From Beroe ovata (lineage: Eukaryota; Ctenophora; Nuda; Beroida; Beroidae), in assembly GCA_946803715.1 (NCBI GenBank), contig CAMPET010000093.1:41006-58530 (forward strand): 17,525 nucleotides of DNA. The letters are read 5' to 3'. This document shows positions 1-9,082 of the stretch, piece by piece. A program made the position numbers and the translations under genes. Every line of letters begins with the position of its first letter. Within the stretch, counting starts at the first letter, position 1. A model generated the notes under the pieces. It worked only from the letters and a program-made list of their open reading frames with translations. It was not told the origin of the DNA and did no database searches.

Positions 1-347
1 AACCGATTACCTACCAGATTGACGTGAAATTTCGTTTATCCGAGTTTCTAACGGTCCTTGAGCTATGATAGAAGTTTCGAGACGAAAGCTTAATCCGTTT
101 AGGAGCTATCCTCAAATGCTCACTCAAACTTGCGTGTTTTAGCGGTTAAGGTGATATGGCGGCCCTTAACATGGTTACCAATTATCAGATTTACGTGAAA
201 CTTTGTTTGTCAGAGTTTCTAATGGTCCTTGAGCTATGATAGAAGTTTCGAGACTATAGCTTAACCTGTTTGGGAGCTATCCTCAAATGCTCACTCAAGC
301 TTGCATGTTTTGGGTGGATAAGGGGTTATGGCAGCCCTTAACTTGGG
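1..347. repeat. Two tandem copies of a ~172-bp repeat (unit A)
   Basis: Copies lie at about 1-173 and 174-347. Shared landmarks in the same order are cagattgacgtgaaa-like near the start, gagctatgatagaagttt in the middle, ctatcctcaaatgctcactc, and a closing ggcccttaac. The copies differ by scattered substitutions, so this is an aged tandem duplication and not an assembly artefact. No convincing coding frame runs through it. The unit recurs at 1066-1408. The repeat field may lie in a long intron of the plus-strand gene whose last exon is at 1641. Confidence 0.9.
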
Positions 348-353
348 AGCAGA

Positions 354-492
354 TTGTATTTCAATACGGATAACATCGATTCCAACGTAATTCTGGACGC
401 TGAATCGATTCCCGACCGAATTGTAGCCCCATCTCGCTTACCTGAGGTGCTGCATGTCACTTGACTACGAGAATCATATTTAAGACGAAAAT
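354..492. repeat. Repeat unit B, copy 1
   Basis: The core at 395-440 (ggacgctgaatcgattcccg and the following ~26 bases) is shared almost unchanged with copies at 942-987 and 1458-1502. It contains the 10-bp palindrome gaatcgattc. An upstream atcgattcc forms an inverted repeat with it. Unit B directly follows the second unit A copy and begins within what would be the start of the next one. Confidence 0.85.
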
Positions 493-499
493 GCAGTTT

Positions 500-900
500 T
501 TGACCTATTTGTCGATGAGTTAGCCAAAAAATTCTTCCAGAATCGGATTCTACGTCAAAAAATAAGCCGGAAACACTTATTCTAACTTTATTTTCAGGTA
601 AAATAATTTTTGATGTCGGTGCGTCCCATTGATTTTCGTGTTTTTGCACCTCTTGCTTCCCACAGGTTTGAAATCGTGATTTGGGCGTGGCTTTACGGCA
701 AGTATGGATCTTACATGGTCATGAAAAGAGTTGTTACTGGTAGTATGAGAGTAGGAGAGATGATTTGGTGAAAAATTGGTGTCCCAAGTGCGTGTTTAAC
801 CTCCATTAGAGACCTTCAAAAATGACGTACAAAAGTGTGGGCATCATCGATTACACTTTCCTACTGATACTGATATTGGAAACTCGATGAAAAATTTTTA
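500..900. other. Non-repeat spacer between two unit B copies
   Basis: This AT-rich stretch has no match elsewhere in the window that I can see. A minus-strand open frame covers part of it and the adjoining repeat (338-649), but it runs into the repeat and resembles no family. I see no gene, RNA or clear regulatory element. Confidence 0.5.
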
Positions 901-903
901 TTC

Positions 904-1036
904 AGTTTCAATACAAATAATATCGATTCCTGCGTATTTTTGGACGCTGAATCGATTCCCGACCGAATTGTAGCCCTATCTCGTTTCCCTGAGGAGCTGT
1001 CTGTCATGTGACTCCGTGACTCACGTGTGAGAAGAA
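904..1036. repeat. Repeat unit B, copy 2
   Basis: This copy aligns with copy 1 from a tttcaatac motif through the ggacgctgaatcgattcccg core (from 942) to a tail rich in tcacgtg-like motifs. It is followed directly by the last ~28 bases of a unit A copy (1037-1064), so the junction order differs from copy 1, where B follows a complete A. Confidence 0.85.
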
Positions 1037-1432
1037 AATAAGGGGTTATGGCGGCCCTTAACTTGAAAACTAATTATCAGATTGACGTGAAATTAAGTTT
1101 GTCCGAGTTTCTGATGGTCCTTGAGGTATGATAGAAGTTTCAAGTTTATAGCTTAATCCGTTGGGGATCTATCCTCAAATGCTCACTCAAACTTGCATGT
1201 TTGAGCCGATAAGGTGATATGGTGGCCCTTAACTTGGAAACTAATCATCAGATTGACGTGAAATTAAGTTTGTCCGAGTTTCTGATGGTCGTTGAGCTAT
1301 GATAGAAGTATCAAGATTATAGCTTAATCTGTTTGGGAGATATCCTCAAATGCTCGGTCAAACTTTATGCTTTCGGTTGATATGGCGATTGGCGGACCTT
1401 AACTTGGGAATCCATTGCCGGATTGAAGTGAA
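1037..1432. repeat. Second cluster of ~172-bp unit A (fragment, two full copies, fragment)
   Basis: 1037-1064 is the closing part of a unit (ggggttatggcggccctta). 1066-1236 and 1237-1408 are full copies about 171-172 bp long, more like each other (shared gacgtgaaattaagtttgtc) than either is like the copies at 1-347. A truncated start of a further copy runs to about 1432, where unit B takes over. Confidence 0.88.
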
Positions 1433-1435
1433 GTA

Positions 1436-1545
1436 CTTTTGATTCCTGCGTAATTTTGGACGCTGAATCGATTCCCGACCGAATTGTAGCCCTATCTCGT
1501 GAGGTGCTGACTGCTGTCTGTCACGTGATGAGCGGTTTTTCTCAC
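1436..1545. repeat. Repeat unit B, copy 3
   Basis: It carries the same core as copies 1 and 2 (ggacgctgaatcgattcccg from 1458), including the gaatcgattc palindrome. It starts within a truncated unit A, at a similar place to copy 1. Its right end diverges by about 1545, close to the intron/exon boundary at 1640. Confidence 0.82.
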
Positions 1546-1640
1546 TTATCTGTTAATTAAGAGTGCCCTGCCTGGCTGTTCTGGTAGTTGACGTTGATTT
1601 AACCTATTGACTTTGATTTAACCTGTTTATTATTCCTCAG

Positions 1641-1761
1641 GCTCTCACACTCTCTGCACTTTGTGAAAGTTTTCAAAGACGAGATGGATTCGGCGGATAC
1701 GAGCGAGGCCCCGGACAAGAACCAGGATATCTTCACCAACTTCAGATACGGGGAGCTCTGA
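1641..1761 (+). CDS. Probable terminal coding exon of an unrecognised plus-strand gene
   Basis: A pyrimidine-rich tract ending in a cag acceptor (1638-1640) precedes an open frame of 39 codons from 1642 to a TGA at 1759-1761. The first base (1641) completes a codon from an upstream exon outside the window or hidden in the repeat field. The peptide is hydrophilic and acidic (for example KVFKDEMDSADTSEAPDKN, then an aromatic end FRYGEL). Its third codon positions are rich in G/C, as expected of coding sequence and unlike the flanks. Two tgatttaacct copies at about 1596-1626 could supply branch points. I do not recognise the family. A competing frame stays open to a GGTAAGT donor-like site at 1785, but its peptide is less protein-like. 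The exon call rests on splice signal and composition only. Confidence 0.5.
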
Positions 1762-2053
1762 TGCAGAGGGGATTATTGTTTCTGGGGTAAGTTGCGCATA
1801 GGGACATGCTGCACGTGCTGCACGTGACGCGCGCACAGTGTTGTCAAGTTGTTGTCAAGTGACCAATTAGTATCCTTGGTTACTTTTGAGTATTTGAACT
1901 GGATGCAGAAAAAAGACTGGTGGGCTGTAGGAGTTTGCAGGTCGCGTGCTTGGGGTTCAGTCATGCTCGTCAGTTTAGTTTAATGTAACATATTTGTATT
2001 TAAGTTAAGCTTTGATAGTTTGGATTTGGTTTTGACATGTTGTTATGCTGGTT

Positions 2054-2059
2054 TTTAAT
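2054..2059 (-). promoter_or_regulatory. Candidate polyadenylation signal ATTAAA (minus strand)
   Basis: ATTAAA on the minus strand lies about 280 bp past the stop codon of the alpha2/delta-like gene. If used, the 3' UTRs of the two convergent genes would overlap. It is a common variant hexamer, so support is modest. Confidence 0.3.
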
Positions 2060-2109
2060 TCGATCGATGAACTTTTGGTTTTTACCATTCGATAAGGAGC
2101 GATAATGAT

Positions 2110-2115
2110 AATAAA
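2110..2115 (+). promoter_or_regulatory. Candidate polyadenylation signal AATAAA
   Basis: This is a canonical AATAAA hexamer about 350 bp downstream of the stop codon at 1761. It could end the plus-strand transcript just before the convergent gene that stops at 2340. A single hexamer in AT-rich DNA is weak evidence. Confidence 0.35.
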
Positions 2116-2339
2116 CGAATCGGGATAATTTACTCGACACATTGATACAACATGCAACATTAATTAAACCCATACTTATAGATTACCATCCGATACAATG
2201 TTAACGTCATCACAATCAACTTCTTCCCTTTGCTCATTTTTAACTATTATTATAGTTCACACGACATTTTCGACACATCCCTACTGTGTCACCTGTACAA
2301 ATCTGAATATCAACTACCAAACTCTCTGGTGATAGATTT

Positions 2340-5300
2340 TCAGAAGTTATCGCACCTCCCATCATCATTTTCCCCTGCTCCTTCATCAAAACATGTCTCC
2401 TCATTCTGATCGGACATCACTCCCCCACCCATCTCACTGCAACTATCATCACTCTCCATCATATCTGCTTCCTGAGTGTAAACATCACTCGACTGAAATC
2501 CACACTGACAATCTGTATTCGGCACCACAACCACGAAGAGCAAATTTGTTGCTGGTAGGGGGTGTATAGCAACTTTTTCAAGACATGTTACCGCTGAGAA
2601 CTTGCCACATTTGTTGTAATCGGTAACTGTTAACGGTTTGTTAACAGTGAAGTCTCGCTCGAATGTTGTCACTGTCTGACAACACTGCTTGTTGATGTGG
2701 GATTCTGGAGCTATGAAGCCCTGGACACCACTCGCACAAAAAACACTAAACTGTGTTATTACCGAAATCGCGGTTGTAATCACCGCTTTTAGAACGGTTT
2801 CCAGGAATAAGGAGGATGACTGAGCGCTCGATAGTACCGGTATCTCACATTCAGCGGTACAATCGGTGAATGATCTCTCGAAATAGTAGCCACTTTGGAT
2901 AAGAAGTTTGAAGAGTGGGTTGTTAACATCTCCAAGAAATTGCGGCAGTTTTGACTCTCTGTTCGACTGTATGAAACCTCTGTGGTCCAGCAAATAGGTG
3001 TAGTATCGGCTGTCCTCTCCCATACCATATTCTGTCAGGAATCTGCTGATTATGTTGATGAAGGAGCTTCTTGTCATCGCTGTTCCAGTTACCGTAGCAA
3101 CAATTTTCCCTGGCGCATCTCCAACTTTACTGCTGTCATTGACACTGACATCCACACTTTTTGACAGCACTACATTCCCCGTGGTGTCACTATGATCAGT
3201 GATGAGGAGGGTGGAGGTGGGGAATCTATCGGGAATCGCAGCGAACTCCAGCCACTCCGGAACATTGCGGGGGAGGGGATCTCTGTAGGTGGAGAGAGTG
3301 GTACGGAGTACACCACGTGATGTTACCAGGAAACTGCCCAGAGTGGTGTCAGTGGTAACAGCAGTGGTGGTGTAGCCAGTGGTGTCAGGTGTTACCGTGT
3401 CGTTGACAGTTACAGCTTTGAGATTACTTTCGGAGGATTTATTCATCTCTCCGGCAACTCCTTCCTCCCTCCACTCCATGGTTTCCATGGCAACCTCCCG
3501 ATCACCAAGAGACACATTTTTCCACTTCCTGAACGCTACATCTGTTACAATGATATCTCTGAGGAGTGGTAACACGTGTTTCCTATGGCCCGGGCAGGAC
3601 CTTTTCAAAACCACTGTTTTGTAGTCGGTGTTGCAGAAATTAAACCTGAAAATCCTCTGTTTTTCAGTTAGGTTAAATCTAAAGGGATGGAGAGCCGACG
3701 GTTTTACGATCAGACTATCGCCCGTTGTTTTTGCAATTTCACTCGCTCGGGTGATCTCATTTTCAAGCGGCAAAATGGAGACTTTGTACGCATCGTTTTG
3801 GGGTACGACAATCTGAAACTCGACTCCCCTTTCCCTGAGCCTGAGAACTGATGCTATCTTCGCAACTATCATCTGCTTGAAGTTTGATGTTTGAGGGTAT
3901 ATGATGAAGGAACCCTCGGCCATATTGATCTGGGACAAAATGATGATTTTGGATGTTTTCAGAATCCCTGAGTGACTGATTACCCGTCCACTTCCCAAAG
4001 CTATGACCTCATAACTCAAACTCCCCGCTTCAAACGCGAGACTGGACTGCAGATCTCGAAGCAGGAGCTCTGTTCCCAGCACACCCTGTAGTCTGCTCAT
4101 TCCATCCGCCGTTTTGTTGTAGAGGGGAAGGGAGATGATGATCCCGCGTTCCATGTGGAATGACAAGACGGCATCAGACCAGCTCGCGGCTACGGTTGCC
4201 GGGGAAACGCCCTTGACGGAATTGGAGGAGAAAGCGGCTGAGAGAATGTCTGCCACTCTGAACCAGTCCGAGAGCGCCTTGACAAAGGTGTAGTACCCCT
4301 TAGCTTGACATGCCAGGTCCTTGAGTTGACTGTTTGGACCGAACGCGAGGGGGCTTGAGAAATCGAGGACAATCAACTTGACGTTTATGCGAGTTAGAGT
4401 TTCTATGATTCTCTTCGTGCTGAATGCGATTCTACCGTCTGTGAAGAGAATGAGGACTTTCTTGGGGCAAGGAGAGCCGGAACTTTGGTTGAAGAACGAC
4501 TCGCCTAGGGAAGTGAGAGCATCATTCAACATGCCTGGTCCCTGGGGCTCAATCCCATTGAGTAACGATAGAAATGCTGTTTTCACGATATCAGTCGCGG
4601 GAACAGGATCGGATTTAAAACACGGTTTAAGCGGGACAGTTTCGTTACTGAACAGAAACACGTTCATTCGGTACTTCTCAGGGATGACGTTAATCACCAG
4701 CTTTGCCATTTTCTTGATAGCCCGCAGTGATATCCCAGATACTGACCCACTCCTATCAATCAGAATCGCTACATCGTGAGGTGAGGTCGCAGCTCCCAAA
4801 TACCAGGATTCTAGCCGACAATCGTACATGTCGAATTCCCGTGGCCATTCTGTCCCCGGATAGAACCTCAGCACACCGTTCACTGTCCCGATAAAGTAGG
4901 AGAATTTGGGAGGGTTGGAGAAGTCGACAAGTCTGCTCGTCCAAGAGATGTCTGTCCGTGTTTTGTTGTCCATTATCTTGACGATGGGAATGAAAACGTC
5001 ACTTGATTCGTGACTCAAATACGGAAATGGAAGATATTTTGAGATGCTGAATCCTTTGGATCCCTTCCTCCTGAAGTCACTATCATTAAACATCACCTCC
5101 TCGGTAACCAACTTCTGTTTCCGTATCTCCCGCTCCATGGACATAACTTTGCGACGGAGCTTGGACTCCCGGTCTGCAAGAATGTTCCGGGCACGCTCGC
5201 TAATCTTGTGGAGTACACCCAGACTGTCGGGGTGATCGGATATCTCCATGTTGGGAGGAGTAACGGTGACGTTGATGGAGGAGTAGGAGGAGAGGAGGGT

Positions 5301-5637
5301 GGAGTAGGCGGTGGATTGTTCGTGGATAGCGTGGAGCTTGTCACTGAGCGCCTAGGGGGGAGTGAGTGTCACAGCTTTGAGAATGTGAGAGTTTCAGCTT
5401 TGAACTGATATGTCTGAGTCTCACTGGTGATTCATAATGATTCATTCTGAATACATCTCTAAGAATCTAAGTAGATACTTGGCATCATGCGAATGACATA
5501 GGATCTGTCTACGGTAAGAGAAAGTGTCTGCCTACCTGTGCTAGCAGTGGAACATTCTCCGTCAGAAACGCAGTCACTCTATCACTCCCCACTCCCTCAC
5601 TAGCACTAATCAGTATCGCCAAGTAGAGTATTATCAT
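2340..5637 (-). CDS. CACNA2D: Voltage-gated calcium channel alpha2/delta-type auxiliary subunit
   Basis: Coding exons are 5637-5536 and 5351-2340, joined in phase 0 across a 184-nt intron (donor CAG|GTAGGC, acceptor CCCCCCTAG), giving 1037 residues. Alpha2/delta proteins are extracellular subunits that bind the pore-forming Cav subunit and raise its surface level. Exon 1 encodes a signal peptide (hydrophobic IILYLAILI; cleavage probably near residues 12-18). A helical segment at about 80-115 matches the family's pre-VWA region. Residues ~169-228 resemble the VWA N-terminal domain (SWTSRL, FYPGTEWP, SWYLGAATSP). The VWA domain runs about 226-400 with MIDAS motif DRSGS (233-237) and FTDG (337-340); the family's MIDAS threonine seems replaced in the QGPGML stretch. 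Cache-like and C-terminal cysteine-rich regions follow: TDCTAEC, NLLFVVVV, CQC (982-984), then Cys1005, 1021 and 1034. The protein stops three residues after Cys1034, with no hydrophobic GPI or membrane tail. A possible AG|GTGCGA donor just before the stop leaves room for an alternative end. CACHD1 is the nearest alternative; the C-terminal cysteine spacing favours alpha2/delta. Confidence 0.88.
5352..5535 (-). other. Intron 1 of the alpha2/delta-like gene
   Basis: This is a 184-nt GT-AG intron separating the signal-peptide exon from the long exon. Both flanking exons end or begin on codon boundaries (CAG Gln, then GCG Ala). Removing it extends the open frame 34 codons upstream of the Met at 5249 plus 34 more in exon 1, restoring a signal peptide and the helical N-terminus expected of the family. 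This is why I chose 5637 as the start and not 5249. Confidence 0.85.
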
Positions 5638-5655
5638 ACTGCAGAGATACGCCCT

Positions 5656-5714
5656 GTAGTACTGTAGTACTGTATAGTAGTACTGTATACTGTATAGTAG
5701 TACTGTAGTAGTGG
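5656..5714. repeat. Tandem and self-complementary tagtactgta repeats upstream of the alpha2/delta start
   Basis: tactgtatagtagtactgta (20 bp) occurs twice, perfectly and back-to-back (5668-5687, 5688-5707), flanked by partial units. The motif is rich in gtac and tatac self-complementarity, so single strands can fold. It lies 20-80 nt upstream of the ATG at 5637 on the minus strand, probably in the 5' UTR or core promoter. Confidence 0.85.
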
Positions 5715-6290
5715 AGAATGGAGATACACTCTAGTGTGTGATACTGTAGAGGTAGATTGGCAATCAGTTTGTGTGTAGTCGAATTCTTATTCAATATTGT
5801 GGACTGGCTCACGTAGTACTAACGAAAATGGCAATACAAAGCAAGTTATATCAGCAAATCAGGCGCTGCACACAGTTTACATGTCTTTCCATGATTTATA
5901 TATATGTACGACAGCAAATCGTGACACACTTATCTCCAGCACTGACAAATCTCAGAGATCACCTACTACTACACACCCCACCTCTCCTGCCCTCTATTAT
6001 ATACCGATTACAAGCAGTCCATGATCTGTCGATATAGATTTGTACCCCATATATATAGATAGGAGCAATCACTAGCCCCCCCCCCTACACCAACTCTTTG
6101 TACCGATAGATGACATGCATGCGGGTATACATCAATATATATGATATCTACATAATCCTAAATCGACAGTCACCGAAATCTATAATATACGGGTATTGTT
6201 ATAGAATATAGATTATTATAGCCGGGCGTATTTGCATGATTGGTGATTATTGGGTTTGTTCGATAATAACCCCTTATTGATACGAGCGAC
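5715..6290. other. AT-rich intergenic region upstream of the alpha2/delta-like gene
   Basis: No supported gene. It holds many tatata-type runs (for example near 5897, 6048 and 6135), any of which could act as TATA elements for the minus-strand gene, and a run of about ten C near 6077. Short open frames here look random. Confidence 0.5.
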
Positions 6291-6298
6291 TTCAAGCT

Positions 6299-6430
6299 GA
6301 CACATACACACACAGACACGCACACACGCACAAATGACACACGGACACATACACACACGGACACGGACACAAACGCACGCACACACACGGACACATATAC
6401 ACACACACACAAACACAGACCCAGTTCAGA
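6299..6430. repeat. CA-rich microsatellite, imperfect
   Basis: Repeated cacaca blocks are interrupted by gacacgga and cacgcac variants over about 130 bp. The runs of C, V and R seen when the minus strand is translated are a by-product of the repeat, not genes. Confidence 0.9.
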
Positions 6431-6503
6431 CACGGACACATAAAGTCATACAAACTCACTTGGCCAAAAATACGCACAAAAATGCGTGAAATTTGAAAAA
6501 AAA

Positions 6504-6515
6504 CGTTCGCGAACG
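6504..6515. other. 12-bp perfect palindrome
   Basis: cgttcgcgaacg equals its own reverse complement and lies in A-rich sequence next to the CA tract. It could be a binding site for a dimeric factor, but a chance palindrome cannot be excluded. Confidence 0.7.
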
Positions 6516-6529
6516 CACAAACGCAAACA

Positions 6530-7330
6530 CACCCTGATATATATAATTGTCTGCATAAGTATGTAATGATGATGCTCGATCATCGCGGACAAGAAGAAGA
6601 ACAGAGGTTGGACGTTTGCTTCACTACGATCTATAGTAAATGCCTCATGCTGACCTTCAGGCTGATGAGCTCTGTATATATATAGACAAGCAAATGTCGA
6701 GAGCAAAGTGATTCTCATTAGCGAGCTATCTCATTAGCTTCTGATCTTAATATGCTAATGAGTTTGCCTAATTACCCCTACATATTGATTATATCCATAC
6801 CCTTATACACGGAAACATTCGAGCAAAGCTGTTTGCAATGTGTGACCTCGTCTGCATAAATATGAAATATTTTGTGCGGCTGAAATTTATAGGGGAGAGC
6901 AATTACGATGGTCTTATAATTACATAATTATAGAGGGAGGCTTGTTAATGTCAATCCATTGTATGAAATGACAGGCCAGTGTGTATTTTGGAGCTACGGC
7001 CCTGATTTGTATTCGCTGTCATGCAAATGTGGGCTGTCGTGAACGGGTCTATCATTATATCCGTATTAACAAGTCCATAGCATAGGTTGTGTCAATGTGT
7101 CAAGGACCGCCAATTAGGAAATACCATCATATTTTAGCTTGTTAGATAGGTTAATTATTTTCAGAAATGCTGGTTTTTAGACCCTCATATATTGTTGTTT
7201 GTGAATTATGATCATTGGAAATTGTTCGCTGACACCATACATCCGTGCTTATTCGAGTATTGAAGCAGGCGTTGACCTATTGTTTCTTCAAAATCGTCCC
7301 AAAAATGGAAATTGAAACGTCACCAAAAAT
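6530..7330. other. Intergenic region, no gene recognised
   Basis: AT-rich DNA without a convincing exon on either strand. An atgcaaat octamer, the POU-factor consensus, occurs at 7021-7028; as a lone short motif it is not evidence of a working element. Confidence 0.5.
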
Positions 7331-7341
7331 TCCCTGGATAT

Positions 7342-7386
7342 GCGACGCGCGCCGAATTCCCACGAGTGAAGCGCTGCGCGCGTCGC
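7342..7386. other. GC-rich inverted repeat (potential hairpin)
   Basis: Perfect 11-bp arms gcgacgcgcgc (7342-7352) and gcgcgcgtcgc (7376-7386) flank a 23-nt loop. It sits in a CpG-rich patch (about 7340-7440) inside otherwise AT-rich DNA. It may be part of an unmethylated promoter-like island, but I see no exon attached to it. Confidence 0.8.
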
Positions 7387-7439
7387 TCGCCTAAATCACA
7401 ATATTGCGCGAGATAAATCCCTATGAAATGCTCGCGCGT

Positions 7440-9082
7440 TACACACATATCGTCAAATTTGCCACTGGATTCCGAAGTACAGTCTGTTTTTAGTCGTACA
7501 GCGTCAAATAGAAGCGGTGAAGATGGAAAATTCCATTTCCTAGTTTAGCGGAAATTCTTGTGTACGCCGGTGTGCAAGATGGACGGGTCTTGAATATTTA
7601 TGCTAATATTGAGGAGATTCATTCCGAGCTCGGATCATATACTCATGCAACTTTAGCATGTCATGAATAATATGCTTCTGGTCCATTCTATTCACTCACA
7701 TGACAGTTTAGTGCTTGCTAATGAAATTTTAAATCTGTCACGCTCACTTGAGTTTCATCTGGCGCAAGATCAATGCTCTGTCTTTATCAGCCGAGTTATC
7801 TTATTCGATTTTGAGGTGGAATTCTGTTATGAATTGGATGAATGCCAATTAATTTGAAACAAGGAAAGCATGACTTCAGACTTGGGTATGGTTCAAACAA
7901 CGAAAACGACACTATTCTTCTTGTATGAAAGCACAATAATGTTTATACCAAAAACAGCTTCATAATATGAATGGAAGCAGGCTTAATGATTTTGGCAAAA
8001 CCCTAAAACACTCCTATCATTATTGTTAACATTTGTCCATTGATAATATCAATCCCCGAATACAATATGACTGAATCATAAATCACAATCTCAAAATATC
8101 CTAAAATCCTTCCAAGATGAGTCACTTTAGAAGTTTCTGCAGGTTTCATAGAATGAATGATGTTAAATCCACTATTAAAATTAATCTTCATGCAATAAAA
8201 AAGTGATAATAAAAACATTTTGCTATCTGAAAATATATACAGCTTGATAATCTCATCAATTCCTATCCAGAGTTTTTCAAAGTTGTTTAGTATACATTTG
8301 GAATTCCAAATATTTAAGACATACCAAAATACGAAAGTTAAAGACTTTCGGATGTAACGGAAAATGACATGTCGTTGAGAACAACACCCTAAACTCCAAC
8401 TTAATGATTTTCCTCCAATTTCTAGATCGTGACTACATTTCAATCCTGTCTCACGGCTATAAATAGATTATCCAACTAAAGATAATTACAATTATCCACA
8501 ATCTTGCTCCCGTCTTGCTTATAAGCAATTAAAATAACCTGACAATAAACTATTGTGTTCATTCATGCTACGTACAAAGTGTAATGGAATATAATATGAG
8601 CGAGGCATGGCCATCTGTCACCACACCTCTGAATAACATGCTATTACTGTTAGTATCCTACATGACGAGATATGACACTATTGGATGATCTTCCATCTCT
8701 GCAAATATGCAAATGTTCATAGTGCGCACCTGACATCAACATATCAGCCTATGTCTACAACTCTACAGCATAATTCATCGATTATGATACATTTGTCGTT
8801 CTAGATTAAAGTTTCATTCTTAACGAGACAGATAGAGCAAAAGAAAGTCCACATTCAAAATAGGTTCAAATAGGAACTATCATCGGGGTTCCATAAGTTT
8901 GCTTGTTAGAGTTTGAAAAGAGTGGGAGGCTACGATTTGAAGGCAATGATCGAGGAAGTGGGGTCTGGCATGGCGATAGAGGGGGAATGGCGGGATGATT
9001 CAGGAGCCATGATGAGGGGTGGGGCTGGCGTCTGGCGGAATTGAAGACGGTTGCTATGGTGATAGAAGAGGTGGTGTTGCTG
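7440..9082. other. Intergenic region ending in the 3' flank of the cysteine dioxygenase gene
   Basis: No supported gene between the CpG patch and the CDO1 stop codon. The left and middle parts are AT-rich. From about 8870 to 9082 the minus strand is pyrimidine-rich and low in stop codons, and is probably the CDO1 3' UTR. I found no AATAAA on the minus strand close to the stop. A 146-codon minus-strand frame at 8003-8443 is hydrophobic and AT-driven and resembles nothing I know. Confidence 0.45.

Noticed and set aside
338-649. 103-codon minus-strand open frame
   Set aside because: It begins in a unique spacer, runs into repeat unit B and the end of unit A, lacks splice support and resembles no family.
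1-1545. CRISPR-like array
   Set aside because: The repeats are ~172 bp, diverged and directly abutting, without short uniform spacers, and the surrounding genes are animal.
2340-5249. Alpha2/delta protein starting at the Met at 5249
   Set aside because: The frame is open upstream to a splice acceptor at 5352, and joining it to 5637-5536 restores a signal peptide and the conserved N-terminal helix.
6170-6477. Cys/Val-rich minus-strand frames
   Set aside because: These are translations of the CA microsatellite and not proteins.
7663-7857. 64-codon plus-strand open frame
   Set aside because: Short, no family resemblance, no splice signals; expected by chance in AT-rich DNA.
8003-8443. 146-codon minus-strand open frame
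   Set aside because: AT-driven composition (Ile, Phe, Lys, Asn, Ser), no recognisable domain, no promoter or splice context. Probably chance, though it is the longest unexplained frame.
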